Below are positions 25,331 through 36,349 of a DNA stretch of 43,604 nt, one piece after another. Source of the stretch: an uncultured Clostridia bacterium (GTDB lineage Bacteria; Bacillota; Clostridia; Oscillospirales; Acutalibacteraceae). The translations under genes and the position numbers were made by a program. The first letter of the stretch is position 1. Each line of letters starts with the position of its first letter. A model generated the notes under the pieces. It was given only the letters and a program-made list of their open reading frames with translations. It was not told the DNA's origin and made no database searches. Where the stretch lies: assembly GCA_946186245.1 (NCBI GenBank), contig CAMHMN010000015.1, positions 1-43,604 on the forward strand, in the 5' to 3' direction.

Positions 25331-26650
25331 TTATTCTTTTCCTGTTTTTTCTCCCTGCCTGACTCCGACGAGCGTCAGCAGCACGGCCTTGGTCACGTTG
25401 TCCGCAATCATGCACCACCAGACAGCCGAAAGTCCCAGTCCTGCCCGTATCACCAGAAACGTGCAGAGAATCCGCACGCCCCACATGCTCAGCGCTTCGA
25501 TGATGAAAACGCTGCGTGTGCGTCCTGTGCCGTAGCTGATGCCTTCCCACGCCACCATCAATCCGAAGAACGGCTCCGAAAAAGCCACCATCCGCAGCAC
25601 ACCCGCGCCCATCCCGGCGACAGGCCTGCTGTCGGTAAAGACCCTCATCAGCGGATAGGCGGCAAAAAACAGGATCATTCCGCTCACCGTCATGACCGCC
25701 GCGGTGAGCAATAAACTCTGCCGGCGGGTTGCGCGGAATTTTTCGCGGTTCCTCTCCCCTATCGCCGAACCGATCAGCGCGGAAGTCGCCGTGCGTATGC
25801 CGTATCCCGGCAGGTAAAATATTTCCTCGGCTGTCACGGCGATGGAATGCGCCGCGAATGTGATCACGCCCATCCCGTTCACCATTCCGGCAAAGACAAT
25901 GTAGCCGCTGCAGGACACCGCGGAAGTCGCTGTGACCGGCAATCCGACGCGCAGCAGCTTCCAGAGCTTTTCACGGTCGATACGGAAATAATCCTCCCGC
26001 CCGAAACGAAGCGCCTTCTTGTGCCGGAAGGCCAGCAGCATTCCCAACCCGCACAACGTCGTGGAAACAGCCGTGGCGCAGGCTGCGCCCATCACGCCCA
26101 GCGAAAGGCGGTAAATCAAGACATAATTCAGCAGCACATTCAGCCCGTTGGCGGATAGATTGATGATCATAGGCGTGCGGGTGTCCTTGACGGCGTGCAT
26201 CGCGGAAGCGAACATTCCGCCCGTCACCGAAAAGACAAGCGACAGGCTCACCACAAAAAAATAAGCCGACGCGGGCTGCCGGATTTCTGCCGCCGCCTGC
26301 ATCCACGACGGCAGGAAGGGAGAGATTCCCAGACAGACGGTCGTGAGCGCCAGTCCCAGCCAGAGGGAAATGCGGCTGCCCATCGCGGCGAGCCGTTTTA
26401 TTTCCTGACGGTCGCCGCGTCCTGCTGCCTGCGACAGAGTAGAAAGAAGCCCCACCGTCAACCCGTAGGGAATGGAATGAACGAGCCAGTTGACGGTGGT
26501 GCTTGTGCTGACCGAAGCTGTCGCCGCCTCGCCGAGATGCCCTACCATGGCGGTATCGACATATTGCAGCAGCGTTCCCATGAGCTGCTGCATGACGGCG
26601 GGCAGCGACAGTTTTAAGAGTGCCTTGAACGAATCTCTTTTCTCGGACAT
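25331..26650 (-). CDS. MATE family multidrug efflux transporter
   Basis: 439-residue MATE transporter with about 12 hydrophobic segments in two similar halves. The N-terminal motif LSLPAVMQQLMGTLLQYVDT followed by AMVGHLGEAATASVS is typical of NorM/DinF relatives. MATE proteins export organic cations or metabolites using Na+ or H+. It starts two bases before the stop of nothing on its own strand, but the downstream edge is the amino acid ABC operon: it begins one base from the end of the binding-protein gene (26652), so it is probably the last gene of that transcript. Substrate cannot be inferred. Confidence 0.92.
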   Translation of the reverse strand: MSEKRDSFKALLKLSLPAVMQQLMGTLLQYVDTAMVGHLGEAATASVSTSTTVNWLVHSIPYGLTVGLLSTLSQAAGRGDRQEIKRLAAMGSRISLWLGLALTTVCLGISPFLPSWMQAAAEIRQPASAYFFVVSLSLVFSVTGGMFASAMHAVKDTRTPMIINLSANGLNVLLNYVLIYRLSLGVMGAACATAVSTTLCGLGMLLAFRHKKALRFGREDYFRIDREKLWKLLRVGLPVTATSAVSCSGYIVFAGMVNGMGVITFAAHSIAVTAEEIFYLPGYGIRTATSALIGSAIGERNREKFRATRRQSLLLTAAVMTVSGMILFFAAYPLMRVFTDSRPVAGMGAGVLRMVAFSEPFFGLMVAWEGISYGTGRTRSVFIIEALSMWGVRILCTFLVIRAGLGLSAVWWCMIADNVTKAVLLTLVGVRQGEKTGKE

Positions 26651-26651
26651 A

Positions 26652-27464
26652 TTACTGATTGGTGATGTCCGAACCGAAGTATTTCTCCGAGAGTTTTTTC
26701 AACGTGCCGTCTTCCCGCATGGCAGCGAGCGCCATATTGACCTTGCCGCGGAACAACGCCGTGTTGTTTCCTTTTCGCATCGGAATGCAGACATGGTTGG
26801 CGTCTTCGGTGGAGGCGACGATTTTGATAGGCGCGTCGGGCTGTTCCTTCATGTAATCCAGCACGGAAGGCTCGGCGTTGAGTGTCGCGTCGGCTCTTTT
26901 GGAAATCACCATGGTCATCGTCTCTCCCAGGGAATCGACGCCCTTGACCTTCGCGCCGTACTGCTCCGCAAGCTCCATGTAGGTGCTGCCGATGCTGTTG
27001 GCGGTGGTCTTGCCCTTCAGATCCTTGAAGCTCTTGATCTTCTTGTTGTCCTTGCGCACGACCAGCACCGTGTGGATGTAGGCGTAGGGATCGGAAAAGT
27101 CGTATTTCTTTTCGCGTTCCTCGGTCTTGTCCACGCCGTTGACGATGATGTCGTACATGCCCGCGTCAAGGCCGGCAAAGAGTCCGTCCCATTCGCCCTC
27201 GACGAATTTCGCCTTCACTCCGAGAAAATCCGCGATATATTGGCCGACTTCCACATCGAAGCCCACCAGCTCGTCCTTCTCATTGTGGTAGGTCCACGGC
27301 GACCAGGTACCTTCCATGGCAATGGTGAGTTCGCCCTTTTCCGTAACGGTTTCAAGAAGGTCTTTTTCCTCTTCCTTTTTTCCGCAGCCTGCCGCGCTTA
27401 CCGCGAGAATCGCCGCTGCTGTGAGCATTGCGATTGTTCTTCTGATTGCTTTTGTTGTTTTCAT
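26652..27464 (-). CDS. Amino acid ABC transporter substrate-binding lipoprotein
   Basis: 270-residue periplasmic-type binding protein (SBP_bac_3 group). A signal peptide with lipobox AAGC (Cys27) anchors it to the outer membrane leaflet. The mature part shows KGELTIAMEGTWSPWTYHNE, KDELVGFDVEVGQYIADFLG, YDIIVNGVDKTEEREKKYDF and ANSIGSTYMELAEQYGAKVK, all typical of polar amino acid or cystine binding proteins such as TcyA. It forms an importer with the ATPase and permease genes just upstream. Its ATG has an AAAGGATGG ribosome binding site. The first 113 nt are also read in another frame as the end of the ATPase gene. The exact amino acid is not readable. Confidence 0.93.
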   Translation of the reverse strand: MKTTKAIRRTIAMLTAAAILAVSAAGCGKKEEEKDLLETVTEKGELTIAMEGTWSPWTYHNEKDELVGFDVEVGQYIADFLGVKAKFVEGEWDGLFAGLDAGMYDIIVNGVDKTEEREKKYDFSDPYAYIHTVLVVRKDNKKIKSFKDLKGKTTANSIGSTYMELAEQYGAKVKGVDSLGETMTMVISKRADATLNAEPSVLDYMKEQPDAPIKIVASTEDANHVCIPMRKGNNTALFRGKVNMALAAMREDGTLKKLSEKYFGSDITNQ

Positions 27465-28209
27465 TAAAAACCATCCTTTCGTTGAGCGAGCCTAAGAATT
27501 CGCTCACACGCTTGTTTTGATTCTTCTCAAAGAAGCTCTTTTTGTCTGTCTGCACGATCGCCCTGCCGTTATCCATAAAGAGAATATCAGTGGCGACGCC
27601 CCGCGCAAAGGAAATTTCATGGGTGACGATGATCATGGTCATGCCGTCCTCGGCAAGCTGCTTTATCACATGAAGCACTTCGCCGATCAGCTCGGGATCC
27701 AGCGCGGAAGTCGGCTCGTCCAGCATGATCACGTCGGGTTCGGAGGCAATCGCCCTTGCAATGGCGACGCGCTGCTGCTGTCCTCCGGAAAGCTGCGACG
27801 GATAGGCATCCGCCTTGTCGGCAAGACCTACTTTTCTGAGGGCGTTCATGCCGGTTTTCTCCGCCTCGGCTTTCGGCATTCCACGCGCGACAATCAGCCC
27901 CTCGGTGACGTTCTGCAGGGCGGTCTTGTTGGCAAAGAGATTGAAATTCTGAAAGACGAACGCCGTGTGCTTTCTGTGCTCGGCGATTTCCCTGCGTGAA
28001 GCCGCATGCATGTCGAGTTCTCTGCCGAGGAATGTCAGGCGGCCTCTGTCGGCTTTTTCCAGAAAATTCAGGCAGCGCAGCAGGGTTGTCTTGCCCGAAC
28101 CGGAAGGACCCAGCACGGCAAGCACTTCGCCCTTCCGGATGGTGAGATCGACTCCGTGAAGTATCTCGCTGCCGCCGATGGATTTGTGAAGTCCTCTGAT
28201 TTCAAGCAC
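27352..28209 (-). CDS. Amino acid ABC transporter ATP-binding protein with out-of-frame C-terminal extension
   Basis: 285-residue ATPase of the polar amino acid (GlnQ/TcyC) type. Walker A GPSGSGKTTLL, Q-loop FVFQNFNLF, signature LSGGQQQRVAIARA, Walker B VIMLDEPTSALDPE and switch VTHEISFARG are all intact. The domain normally ends near RVSEFLGSL. Here the frame continues about 43 residues (lysine- and asparagine-rich, ending GKRPS) because no stop occurs until inside the next gene's signal-peptide region. The overlap is 113 nt. The 5' end overlaps the permease gene by 8 nt. Function is not in doubt; the tail is probably accidental. Confidence 0.93.
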   Translation of the reverse strand: MLEIRGLHKSIGGSEILHGVDLTIRKGEVLAVLGPSGSGKTTLLRCLNFLEKADRGRLTFLGRELDMHAASRREIAEHRKHTAFVFQNFNLFANKTALQNVTEGLIVARGMPKAEAEKTGMNALRKVGLADKADAYPSQLSGGQQQRVAIARAIASEPDVIMLDEPTSALDPELIGEVLHVIKQLAEDGMTMIIVTHEISFARGVATDILFMDNGRAIVQTDKKSFFEKNQNKRVSEFLGSLNERMVFNENNKSNQKNNRNAHSSGDSRGKRGRLRKKGRGKRPS

Positions 28210-28885
28210 GGATCACGTCACCCCCGTTCATCCGGGCCAGCCGCTTCTCGCCGAATGCCTGCAGCTGCGTGATCACGGTGCAGAAGATCAGGTAGATCAC
28301 CGCCACCTCGGCGTAAAGCGCCAGGTGCTCGTATGTCCTTCCCGCAACCCGCTGGGCAGTCATGAACATTTCCGCCACCGTGATATTGGCGGCAAGCGAC
28401 GTGTCCTTGACCATGGAAATGAGGGAATTGGACAGCGGCGGGAACGCCGTCCGGAACGCCTGCGGCAGGATAATGCGCCGCATGGTCTGGAAGTAGCTCA
28501 TTCCCACGCAGTAGCCCGCTTCCAGCTGTCCCTTTGGCACCGATTCGATGGCGGCTCGCATGGTTTCGGCGCAATAGGCGCCTTCATTCAGGGCAAAGAC
28601 CAGCACCGCGCAGGGGAAAGCCGGCAGCACAATGCCCAGATCGGGCAGTCCGAAGTAGACGAGATACAGCTGCACCAGCAGCGGCGTGCCGCGGATGAGC
28701 CAGATGTAAAACCGCACCGCCTGCCGCAGTCCCCTGACATTGGCGATCTGAATCATGGCACACACCATCGCGATGAGCAGCGCCAGGGCAAAGGAAAGCA
28801 CCGTCAGCGGAATTGTCATCAGCAGCCCCTGGGTAAAAATATGCGGGAATGATTCCAGCAGAATGTCTGCCAAACGTTGGTTCAA
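28202..28885 (-). CDS. Amino acid ABC transporter permease
   Basis: 227-residue inner-membrane permease of the HisMQ/GlnP type with about five helices. The conserved cytoplasmic loop that docks the ATPase is seen as ALNEGAYCAETMRAAIESVP followed by KGQLEAGYCVGMSYFQTMRR. LIRGTPLLVQLYLVYFGLP is the typical early motif. The start is TTG at 28885 (MNQRLADIL), behind AGGAGG at 8 nt. First gene of the operon permease-ATPase-binding protein-MATE. A likely cystine or polar amino acid importer, by family resemblance. Confidence 0.93.
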   Translation of the reverse strand: MNQRLADILLESFPHIFTQGLLMTIPLTVLSFALALLIAMVCAMIQIANVRGLRQAVRFYIWLIRGTPLLVQLYLVYFGLPDLGIVLPAFPCAVLVFALNEGAYCAETMRAAIESVPKGQLEAGYCVGMSYFQTMRRIILPQAFRTAFPPLSNSLISMVKDTSLAANITVAEMFMTAQRVAGRTYEHLALYAEVAVIYLIFCTVITQLQAFGEKRLARMNGGDVIRA

Positions 28886-28922
28886 TTTTCAGCCTCCTGT
28901 TACGATGAATTGATTCAGGAAC

Positions 28923-28952
28923 ATTATACCATATTCCGGACCTCAATCGCAA
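28923..28952 (-). promoter_or_regulatory. Promoter of the amino acid ABC operon
   Basis: On the minus strand -35 TTGCGA (28952-28947), 18-nt spacer, -10 TATAAT (28928-28923), about 35 nt before the permease TTG. No riboswitch or T-box fits in the short leader. Confidence 0.65.
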
Positions 28953-29009
28953 GACATTTCGCGATGATTTTGTGAGAGAATAGTTGCATCGCATGACATG
29001 GGCCAATAG

Positions 29010-29062
29010 AAAAAAGCATTGCCAACCCAACGGAGAATTCCGCACGGGTGCAATGCTTTTTT
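29010..29062. terminator. Bidirectional-type intrinsic terminator
   Basis: AAAAAAGCATTGC (29010-29022) and GCAATGCTTTTTT (29050-29062) form a perfect 13-bp stem with A- and T-runs on both sides. It lies 14 nt after the dacF stop on the minus strand. The arm sequence GCATTGC/GCAATGC and nearby CCCAACGG/CCCGTTGG recur in the terminator at 41980-42030. Confidence 0.9.
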
Positions 29063-29076
29063 CTGATGCATAAGAA

Positions 29077-30330
29077 CTAATTGGCAAACAGTCCCCGCAG
29101 CAGCTCGTGGAATGCCGCCGCGAAGGTGACCTTTTCCGAAGCGCGATCGGAGCAGATGTCATACTGACCGATGGTTTCTCCGTCCAGCACCAGCCGGACA
29201 AGGCCGATCGGCTGTCCCACTTCCACCGGCGCGTCCAGCGATTCGGAAAGTTCCACGACCGCCTTGATTTCCTTGCCCTTCCCCTTTTCGGTGAGAACGC
29301 TTCCGGAAATGTCGGCGTAAGCACCGACCGTCTTTTCTATGCCGCCCTTCACGGGAATCTCCGGAAGTTCGACCTCAATCTCTGAAACGTCGGTCAATTC
29401 GCACTTGGCAAAGCCGTAATCCAGCAGCTTCCTCGCGTCGGCAAACCGGCTCTTGCTGTCCGGGGCTCCCAGAATGACCGCGATCATGGTCATTCCGTCC
29501 CGCCTTGCCGCCGCCGAAATGCAGCAGCCCGCCTTGCTGGTGGTGCCGGTTTTCAATCCGATTGCGCCGTTGTAATGCTTGATGAGCTTGTTGGTGTTGG
29601 TGAGCTGGAGCTTGCCGTCGCGAAGGGTGTCCATCCAGATGCCGGTGTATTCCAGCACTTTTTCATGCCGGAGCAGCTCCGCCGAAGCCACCGCGATATC
29701 CTTGGCGGAAGTGACATGTCCGTCCGCGTCAAGCCCCGTGCAGTTGCAGTAGAAGGTGTCTGTCATGCCCAGCTCCTCGGCGCGTGCGTTCATCATGGAA
29801 ACAAACGCCTCATTCGACCCGGCAATATGCTCTCCCAATGCCACGCAGGCGTCATTCGCCGAACCCACCAGCGCCGCCTTGATCAGTTCATGCACCGTCA
29901 TGGTCTCGCCGGGTTCCAGCCAGATCTGCGAACCGCCCATGGAAGCGGCGTATTCGCTGCAGGTCACGCTGTTCTCCATGGCGATCTTGCCATCGTCCAG
30001 CGCCTCAAAGACCAGCAGCATGGTCATGATTTTGGTAATGGATGCCTCGGGGAGCTGCTGGTTTTCGTTGACCGACCAGATGATTCTGCCCGTTTCGGCA
30101 TTCATCAGCACGGCAGCCTTCGCGGTGAGTCCGAGAGAATCCGACGGCTGCCTGGATTCGTTCTCCTTCGTCTTCTCCGAAACGGACGGTTCCCGTGAAG
30201 TCTGCTCCTGTCCGGTCTGTTCTGGAGCTGCGTATGCCTGGATTCCTTCCCTCCCCATGATGGCCCCAAATATTCCCAATGCCAGTGCAAAGGCGGTGAT
30301 TCTTTTTATCCAAAGAGTGGTATGATTCAT
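29077..30330 (-). CDS. D-alanyl-D-alanine carboxypeptidase, S11 (DacF/DacA type)
   Basis: 417-residue penicillin-binding carboxypeptidase that removes the terminal D-Ala of peptidoglycan stems. It has an N-terminal signal segment (about residues 8-26, ending near QAYA), a Ser/Glu-rich spacer, then the S11 domain with the catalytic triads SITK (Ser97, Lys100), SAN (157-159) and KTG (260-262). A C-terminal beta domain follows (about 325-417). I choose the ATG at 30330 because it starts a signal peptide behind AAAGGG; the frame is open to 30597 without a better site. DacF is often sporulation-linked, but no sigma-F/G promoter could be confirmed here. It is divergent from uvrB. Confidence 0.93.
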   Translation of the reverse strand: MNHTTLWIKRITAFALALGIFGAIMGREGIQAYAAPEQTGQEQTSREPSVSEKTKENESRQPSDSLGLTAKAAVLMNAETGRIIWSVNENQQLPEASITKIMTMLLVFEALDDGKIAMENSVTCSEYAASMGGSQIWLEPGETMTVHELIKAALVGSANDACVALGEHIAGSNEAFVSMMNARAEELGMTDTFYCNCTGLDADGHVTSAKDIAVASAELLRHEKVLEYTGIWMDTLRDGKLQLTNTNKLIKHYNGAIGLKTGTTSKAGCCISAAARRDGMTMIAVILGAPDSKSRFADARKLLDYGFAKCELTDVSEIEVELPEIPVKGGIEKTVGAYADISGSVLTEKGKGKEIKAVVELSESLDAPVEVGQPIGLVRLVLDGETIGQYDICSDRASEKVTFAAAFHELLRGLFAN

Positions 30331-30489
30331 TTGCCTGAACCCTTTCCTTTCCATTTGATATGCAAAAAAACCTTCAACATATTTTATGCATCGCAGGGCT
30401 AATTTAGACAGGCTTCTTCCCATGAAGAACCGCCAAATCTTCCCAATCTCATTTTTAAAACATTGTTCAAGAATTTCGCCATCATATAG

Positions 30490-30518
30490 TTGCAATTTTG
30501 CGAAAAGCGGTGTATAAT
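30490..30518 (+). promoter_or_regulatory. Upstream promoter P1 of uvrB
   Basis: -35 TTGCAA (30490-30495), 17-nt spacer, -10 TATAAT (30513-30518). It gives a leader of about 95 nt before the uvrB ATG. Confidence 0.7.
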
Positions 30519-30544
30519 TTGTAGAGGAGAAAAGGCAAAAAACA

Positions 30545-30573
30545 TTGAATCGAACTCCGAAATGTGATATAAT
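30545..30573 (+). promoter_or_regulatory. Downstream promoter P2 of uvrB
   Basis: -35 TTGAAT (30545-30550), 17-nt spacer, -10 TATAAT (30568-30573). It is 55 bp downstream of P1, so uvrB seems to have tandem promoters. No full LexA operator was seen over either one. Confidence 0.65.
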
Positions 30574-30617
30574 AATATAGTTACGCATAAGACCCAAAAA
30601 CGGAGGCTATTGAAAAA

Positions 30618-32582
<1,965 letters not shown>

Positions 32583-32663
32583 TTCGCTAACTGAAAACTT
32601 AAGACTGAATAATGAAGGAAGCGCCGCAGACAAGCTTCGGGCTTGGAATATAGGGGTGATCGA

Positions 32664-33428
32664 ATGTCCATAGATGAAAAGTACGGAACCTACATCAAAT
32701 CCATCTATCTCAGAGATAAGCCTCCCGAAGGCTCGTATCTGGCAGCGCTTCCGGTGGTGAAAAATCTCCGGAAGATGAAGGAACTGCGCTTCACGTCAAA
32801 CGTCGCCTTTCTGGTGGGCGAGAACGGTACGGGCAAATCCACCCTTCTGGAAGCGATGGCCGTGTCGATGGGCTTCAATGCGGAAGGCGGCACGCGGAAT
32901 TTCCGCTTTTCCACCGCCGACACCCATTCCGACCTGAGCGGATACCTCACGGTGGTCAAGGGAGTGCGCCCGAGGGACGGCTTCTTCCTGAGAGCCGAGA
33001 GTTTTTACAATGTCGCGTCGTATATTGACCGGATGGATGACGAGCCTTCCTTCGGCGCACAGCTCATCGACAGCTACGGCGGTGTGTCGCTTCACGAACA
33101 GTCTCACGGCGAGAGCTTTCTGGCGTTGGTGAAGAACCGCTTCGGGGGCAGTGGCATTTATCTGCTGGACGAGCCGGAAGCGGCGCTTTCCCCTTCCCGC
33201 CAGATGACGCTCATGGTGCTGATGAATGAGCTTGTCGGGAAGAATTCGCAGTTCGTCATCGCCACCCATTCCCCGATGCTCATGGCGTTCCCAGGCGCGC
33301 AGGTGGTGGAACTCACGGAGGACGGCATACGAACCGTTCCGTATCGGCAGACCGAGCATTTTCAATTGACCAAGCGGTTTCTGGACAATCCTGAGAAGAT
33401 GCTGGAAATGCTGCTGGGAGAAGAATAA
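32664..33428 (+). CDS. AAA family ATPase of unknown role, between uvrB and uvrA
   Basis: 254-residue ABC/RecF-type predicted ATPase. Walker A is [20 protein letters not shown] (51-70), a signature-like SHGES (147-151) follows, Walker B is [16 protein letters not shown], and the switch is VIATHSPML. There is no membrane segment and no nuclease or other partner domain. The ATG at 32664 is chosen for its AGGGGTG ribosome binding site. It sits 81 nt after uvrB and 38 nt before uvrA, all on one strand. The family is widespread as stand-alone ATPases whose function is not established; a repair role here is inferred only from location. Confidence 0.85.
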   Translation: MSIDEKYGTYIKSIYLRDKPPEGSYLAALPVVKNLRKMKELRFTSNVAFLVGENGTGKSTLLEAMAVSMGFNAEGGTRNFRFSTADTHSDLSGYLTVVKGVRPRDGFFLRAESFYNVASYIDRMDDEPSFGAQLIDSYGGVSLHEQSHGESFLALVKNRFGGSGIYLLDEPEAALSPSRQMTLMVLMNELVGKNSQFVIATHSPMLMAFPGAQVVELTEDGIRTVPYRQTEHFQLTKRFLDNPEKMLEMLLGEE

Positions 33429-33466
33429 ATTTATATCCGACAAACGCAGGAGGAATTTTTTTAACA

Positions 33467-36304
33467 ATGGCAATGGATAAAATCATTGTGCGGGGCGCAC
33501 AGGAAAACAACCTCAAAAATATCGACGTGGAATTCCCACGCGACAAGATGGTGGTCTTCACGGGACTTTCCGGCTCGGGCAAAAGCTCGCTCGCCTTCGA
33601 CACCATCTTTGCGGAAGGACAGCGGCGCTATATGGAATCGCTCTCGTCCTACGCCAGAATGTTCATGGGACAGATGAGCAAGCCGGAGGTGGACTCCATT
33701 GAGGGACTCTCCCCCGCCATCTCCATCGACCAGAAAACCACCTCAAAAAACCCCCGTTCCACCGTGGGAACGGTCACCGAAATCTACGACTACCTCCGTC
33801 TGCTCTACGCCCACATCGGCATTCCGCACTGTCCGGTCTGCGGACGCGAGATTCAGCAGCAGACCATCGACCAGATCGTCGACAAGGTGCTTGCCATGAA
33901 GGAAGGCACCAAGATTCAGGTCATGGCGCCCATCATCAAGGCCAAGAAGGGCACCCACCAGAAGGAGCTTGACAGCGTGCGGAAATCCGGCTTCGTCCGC
34001 GTGAGGATCGACGGAAATATCTACGACCTTTCGGAGGAAATCAAGCTGGAAAAGAACATCCGCCACAATATCGACGTGGTGGTGGACCGCCTTGTCATCA
34101 AGCCGGAAATCCGCAGCCGCCTTGCCGATTCGCTGGAAACGGCCTCCCGGCTGACCGGCGGCATCTCGCTGATCAGCGTGGTGGGCGGCGAGGACACTCT
34201 CTTCTCGCAGAATTACGCCTGTCCGGAGCACGGCATCAGCATGGACGAACTGACGCCCCGCATGTTTTCCTTCAACAGCCCGCAGGGAGCCTGCGAACAC
34301 TGCACCGGTCTCGGCATCTTCATGAAGGTCAATCCCGACCTCGTCATTCCCGACCGTTCGCTGTCGCTGCGAAAGGGAGCCATTCACGCCTCCGGCTGGT
34401 ATTCCACCGATGACAGTTCCATCGCCATGATGTATTTCAGGGGTCTGGGAAAGGAATACGGCTTCACCCTCGACACGCCCATCGAAAAAATGAGCGAAGA
34501 AGCGGTCAACGCCATTCTCTACGGCACGGGTGAAAAGCAGCTGGAATTCACCCGCAGCAACTCTTTCGGCAACAGCAGATTTATGGCAAAATTCGAGGGC
34601 GTCATCACCAATCTCGAACGCCGCTACAACGACACCCAAAGCTCATGGTCCAGGCAGGACATCGAATCCCTGATGACGGAAGTCCCCTGCGACTTCTGCC
34701 ACGGCGACCGGCTGAAACCCGAAATCCTCTCCGTCACGGTCGGCGGGCTGAATATCGCGCAGTTCTGCCAACTGTCAGTCACCGAAGCGCTGCAATTTCT
34801 GGACAAGCTCACCCTCACCGAACACGAGCATTTCATCGCCGACCGCATTCTCAAAGAGGTGCGTCTGCGGCTGGGCTTCCTCAATAACGTGGGGCTGGAA
34901 TACCTCACCCTTTCCCGTTCGTCCGGAACGCTGTCCGGCGGAGAGAGCCAGCGCATCCGGCTAGCCACCCAGATCGGCTCCTTTCTCACCGGCGTGCTTT
35001 ACATCCTGGACGAGCCGAGCATCGGACTTCACCAGCGGGACAATGACAAGCTGCTCGCCACGCTGCAAAGGCTGCGCGACCTGGGCAATACCCTGATTGT
35101 CGTGGAGCACGACGAGGACACTATCCGCGCCGCCGATTACGTCGTGGACATCGGTCCCGGCGCGGGCATTCACGGCGGTCAGGTGGTGTATTCCGGCGAC
35201 GTGGAAGGCCTTATGAAATGTGAGGATTCCGTCACCGGACAGTATCTCAGCGGTCTCCGGTCGATTCCGGTGCCGGAAAAGCGCCGACCCGGCAACGGCC
35301 ATTTGCTGACCGTCAGGGGAGCCGCCGAGAATAATCTGAAGCACATCGACGTGTCGGTTCCGCTCGGCACCTTCACCTGCGTCACAGGCGTTTCGGGATC
35401 GGGAAAAAGCTCGCTGGTCAATGAAATCATTTACAAGCGCCTTGTCTGCGAGCTGAACCGCGCGAAGATTGTCTGGGGAAAACACGACGCCATCGAGGGC
35501 ATGGAATTCCTCGACAAGATCGTGGAAATCAGCCAGTCGCCCATCGGCAGGACGCCCCGTTCCAACCCCGCCACCTACACCGGCGTATTCACCGACATCC
35601 GCGACCTGTTCGCCAACCTGCAGGAATCCAAAATGCGCGGTTTCGACGCGGGACGCTTCTCCTTCAACAAGAAGGGCGGACGCTGCGAAGCCTGCGAAGG
35701 CGACGGCATCATCCAGATCGAAATGCACTTCCTGCCGGACGTCTACGTTCCCTGCGAGGTCTGCAAGGGCAAGCGCTACAACCGCGAAACACTGGAAGTC
35801 AAGTACAAGGGCAAGAGCATTGCCGACGTGCTGGACATGACGGTGGAGGACGGCGTTTCCTTCTTCGAGAACCACCCGAAAATCGTCCGCAAGCTCAAAA
35901 CCCTCTACGATGTAGGATTAGGCTACATCAAGATCGGACAGCCGGCCACCACCCTTTCGGGCGGCGAAGCACAGCGCGTCAAGCTGGCCACCGAGCTTTC
36001 CAAGCGGGCGACAGGCAAGACCATCTTCGTGCTGGACGAGCCGACCACCGGACTTCACACGGCGGACGTCCACAGACTCATCGAAGTGCTGCAAACGCTG
36101 GTCGAGGGCGGCAACACGGTGCTTGTCATCGAGCACAATCTCGACATCATCAAGACCGCCGACTACATCGTCGACCTCGGACCCGAAGGCGGCAACCGCG
36201 GCGGCACCATCGTCGCGGCAGGGACGCCCGAAGAAATCGCAGCCGTTCCCGCATCCTACACAGGGCAATACCTGCGCGCGATGCTGCCGTCGGGGAAAGA
36301 ATAA
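33467..36304 (+). CDS. uvrA: UvrABC system protein A
   Basis: 945-residue damage sensor of nucleotide excision repair, an ABC-type dimer that delivers UvrB to lesions. Two ATPase modules are visible: [20 protein letters not shown] (33-52) with [16 protein letters not shown], and [19 protein letters not shown] with [18 protein letters not shown]. The C-terminal zinc finger is intact ([12 protein letters not shown] and [12 protein letters not shown]). In the first finger the usual CPxC reads [12 protein letters not shown], a Cys-to-His change that can still bind zinc; its second half ACEHCTGLG is normal. Last repair gene of the uvrB-ATPase-uvrA cluster; the GH53 gene starts 45 nt later with no terminator between. 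Confidence 0.97.
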   Translation: MAMDKIIVRGAQENNLKNIDVEFPRDKMVVFTGLSGSGKSSLAFDTIFAEGQRRYMESLSSYARMFMGQMSKPEVDSIEGLSPAISIDQKTTSKNPRSTVGTVTEIYDYLRLLYAHIGIPHCPVCGREIQQQTIDQIVDKVLAMKEGTKIQVMAPIIKAKKGTHQKELDSVRKSGFVRVRIDGNIYDLSEEIKLEKNIRHNIDVVVDRLVIKPEIRSRLADSLETASRLTGGISLISVVGGEDTLFSQNYACPEHGISMDELTPRMFSFNSPQGACEHCTGLGIFMKVNPDLVIPDRSLSLRKGAIHASGWYSTDDSSIAMMYFRGLGKEYGFTLDTPIEKMSEEAVNAILYGTGEKQLEFTRSNSFGNSRFMAKFEGVITNLERRYNDTQSSWSRQDIESLMTEVPCDFCHGDRLKPEILSVTVGGLNIAQFCQLSVTEALQFLDKLTLTEHEHFIADRILKEVRLRLGFLNNVGLEYLTLSRSSGTLSGGESQRIRLATQIGSFLTGVLYILDEPSIGLHQRDNDKLLATLQRLRDLGNTLIVVEHDEDTIRAADYVVDIGPGAGIHGGQVVYSGDVEGLMKCEDSVTGQYLSGLRSIPVPEKRRPGNGHLLTVRGAAENNLKHIDVSVPLGTFTCVTGVSGSGKSSLVNEIIYKRLVCELNRAKIVWGKHDAIEGMEFLDKIVEISQSPIGRTPRSNPATYTGVFTDIRDLFANLQESKMRGFDAGRFSFNKKGGRCEACEGDGIIQIEMHFLPDVYVPCEVCKGKRYNRETLEVKYKGKSIADVLDMTVEDGVSFFENHPKIVRKLKTLYDVGLGYIKIGQPATTLSGGEAQRVKLATELSKRATGKTIFVLDEPTTGLHTADVHRLIEVLQTLVEGGNTVLVIEHNLDIIKTADYIVDLGPEGGNRGGTIVAAGTPEEIAAVPASYTGQYLRAMLPSGKE

Positions 36305-36349
36305 ATTCCATTCCGAGTGCCTCTGCCACCGGGAAAGCAGGTGAATCAT

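Noticed and set aside
28886..28923. Riboswitch or T-box for the amino acid importer
   Set aside because: Only about 35 nt lie between the predicted start region and the first gene, too short for either element.
30545..30573. LexA/SOS operator in front of uvrB
   Set aside because: Only a CGAAC half-site is present at 30551; the matching GTTCG half is absent at the required spacing.
30331..30597. N-terminal extension of the DacF-type carboxypeptidase by 89 residues
   Set aside because: The extension covers the divergent uvrB promoter region, has no ribosome binding site, and would bury the signal peptide.
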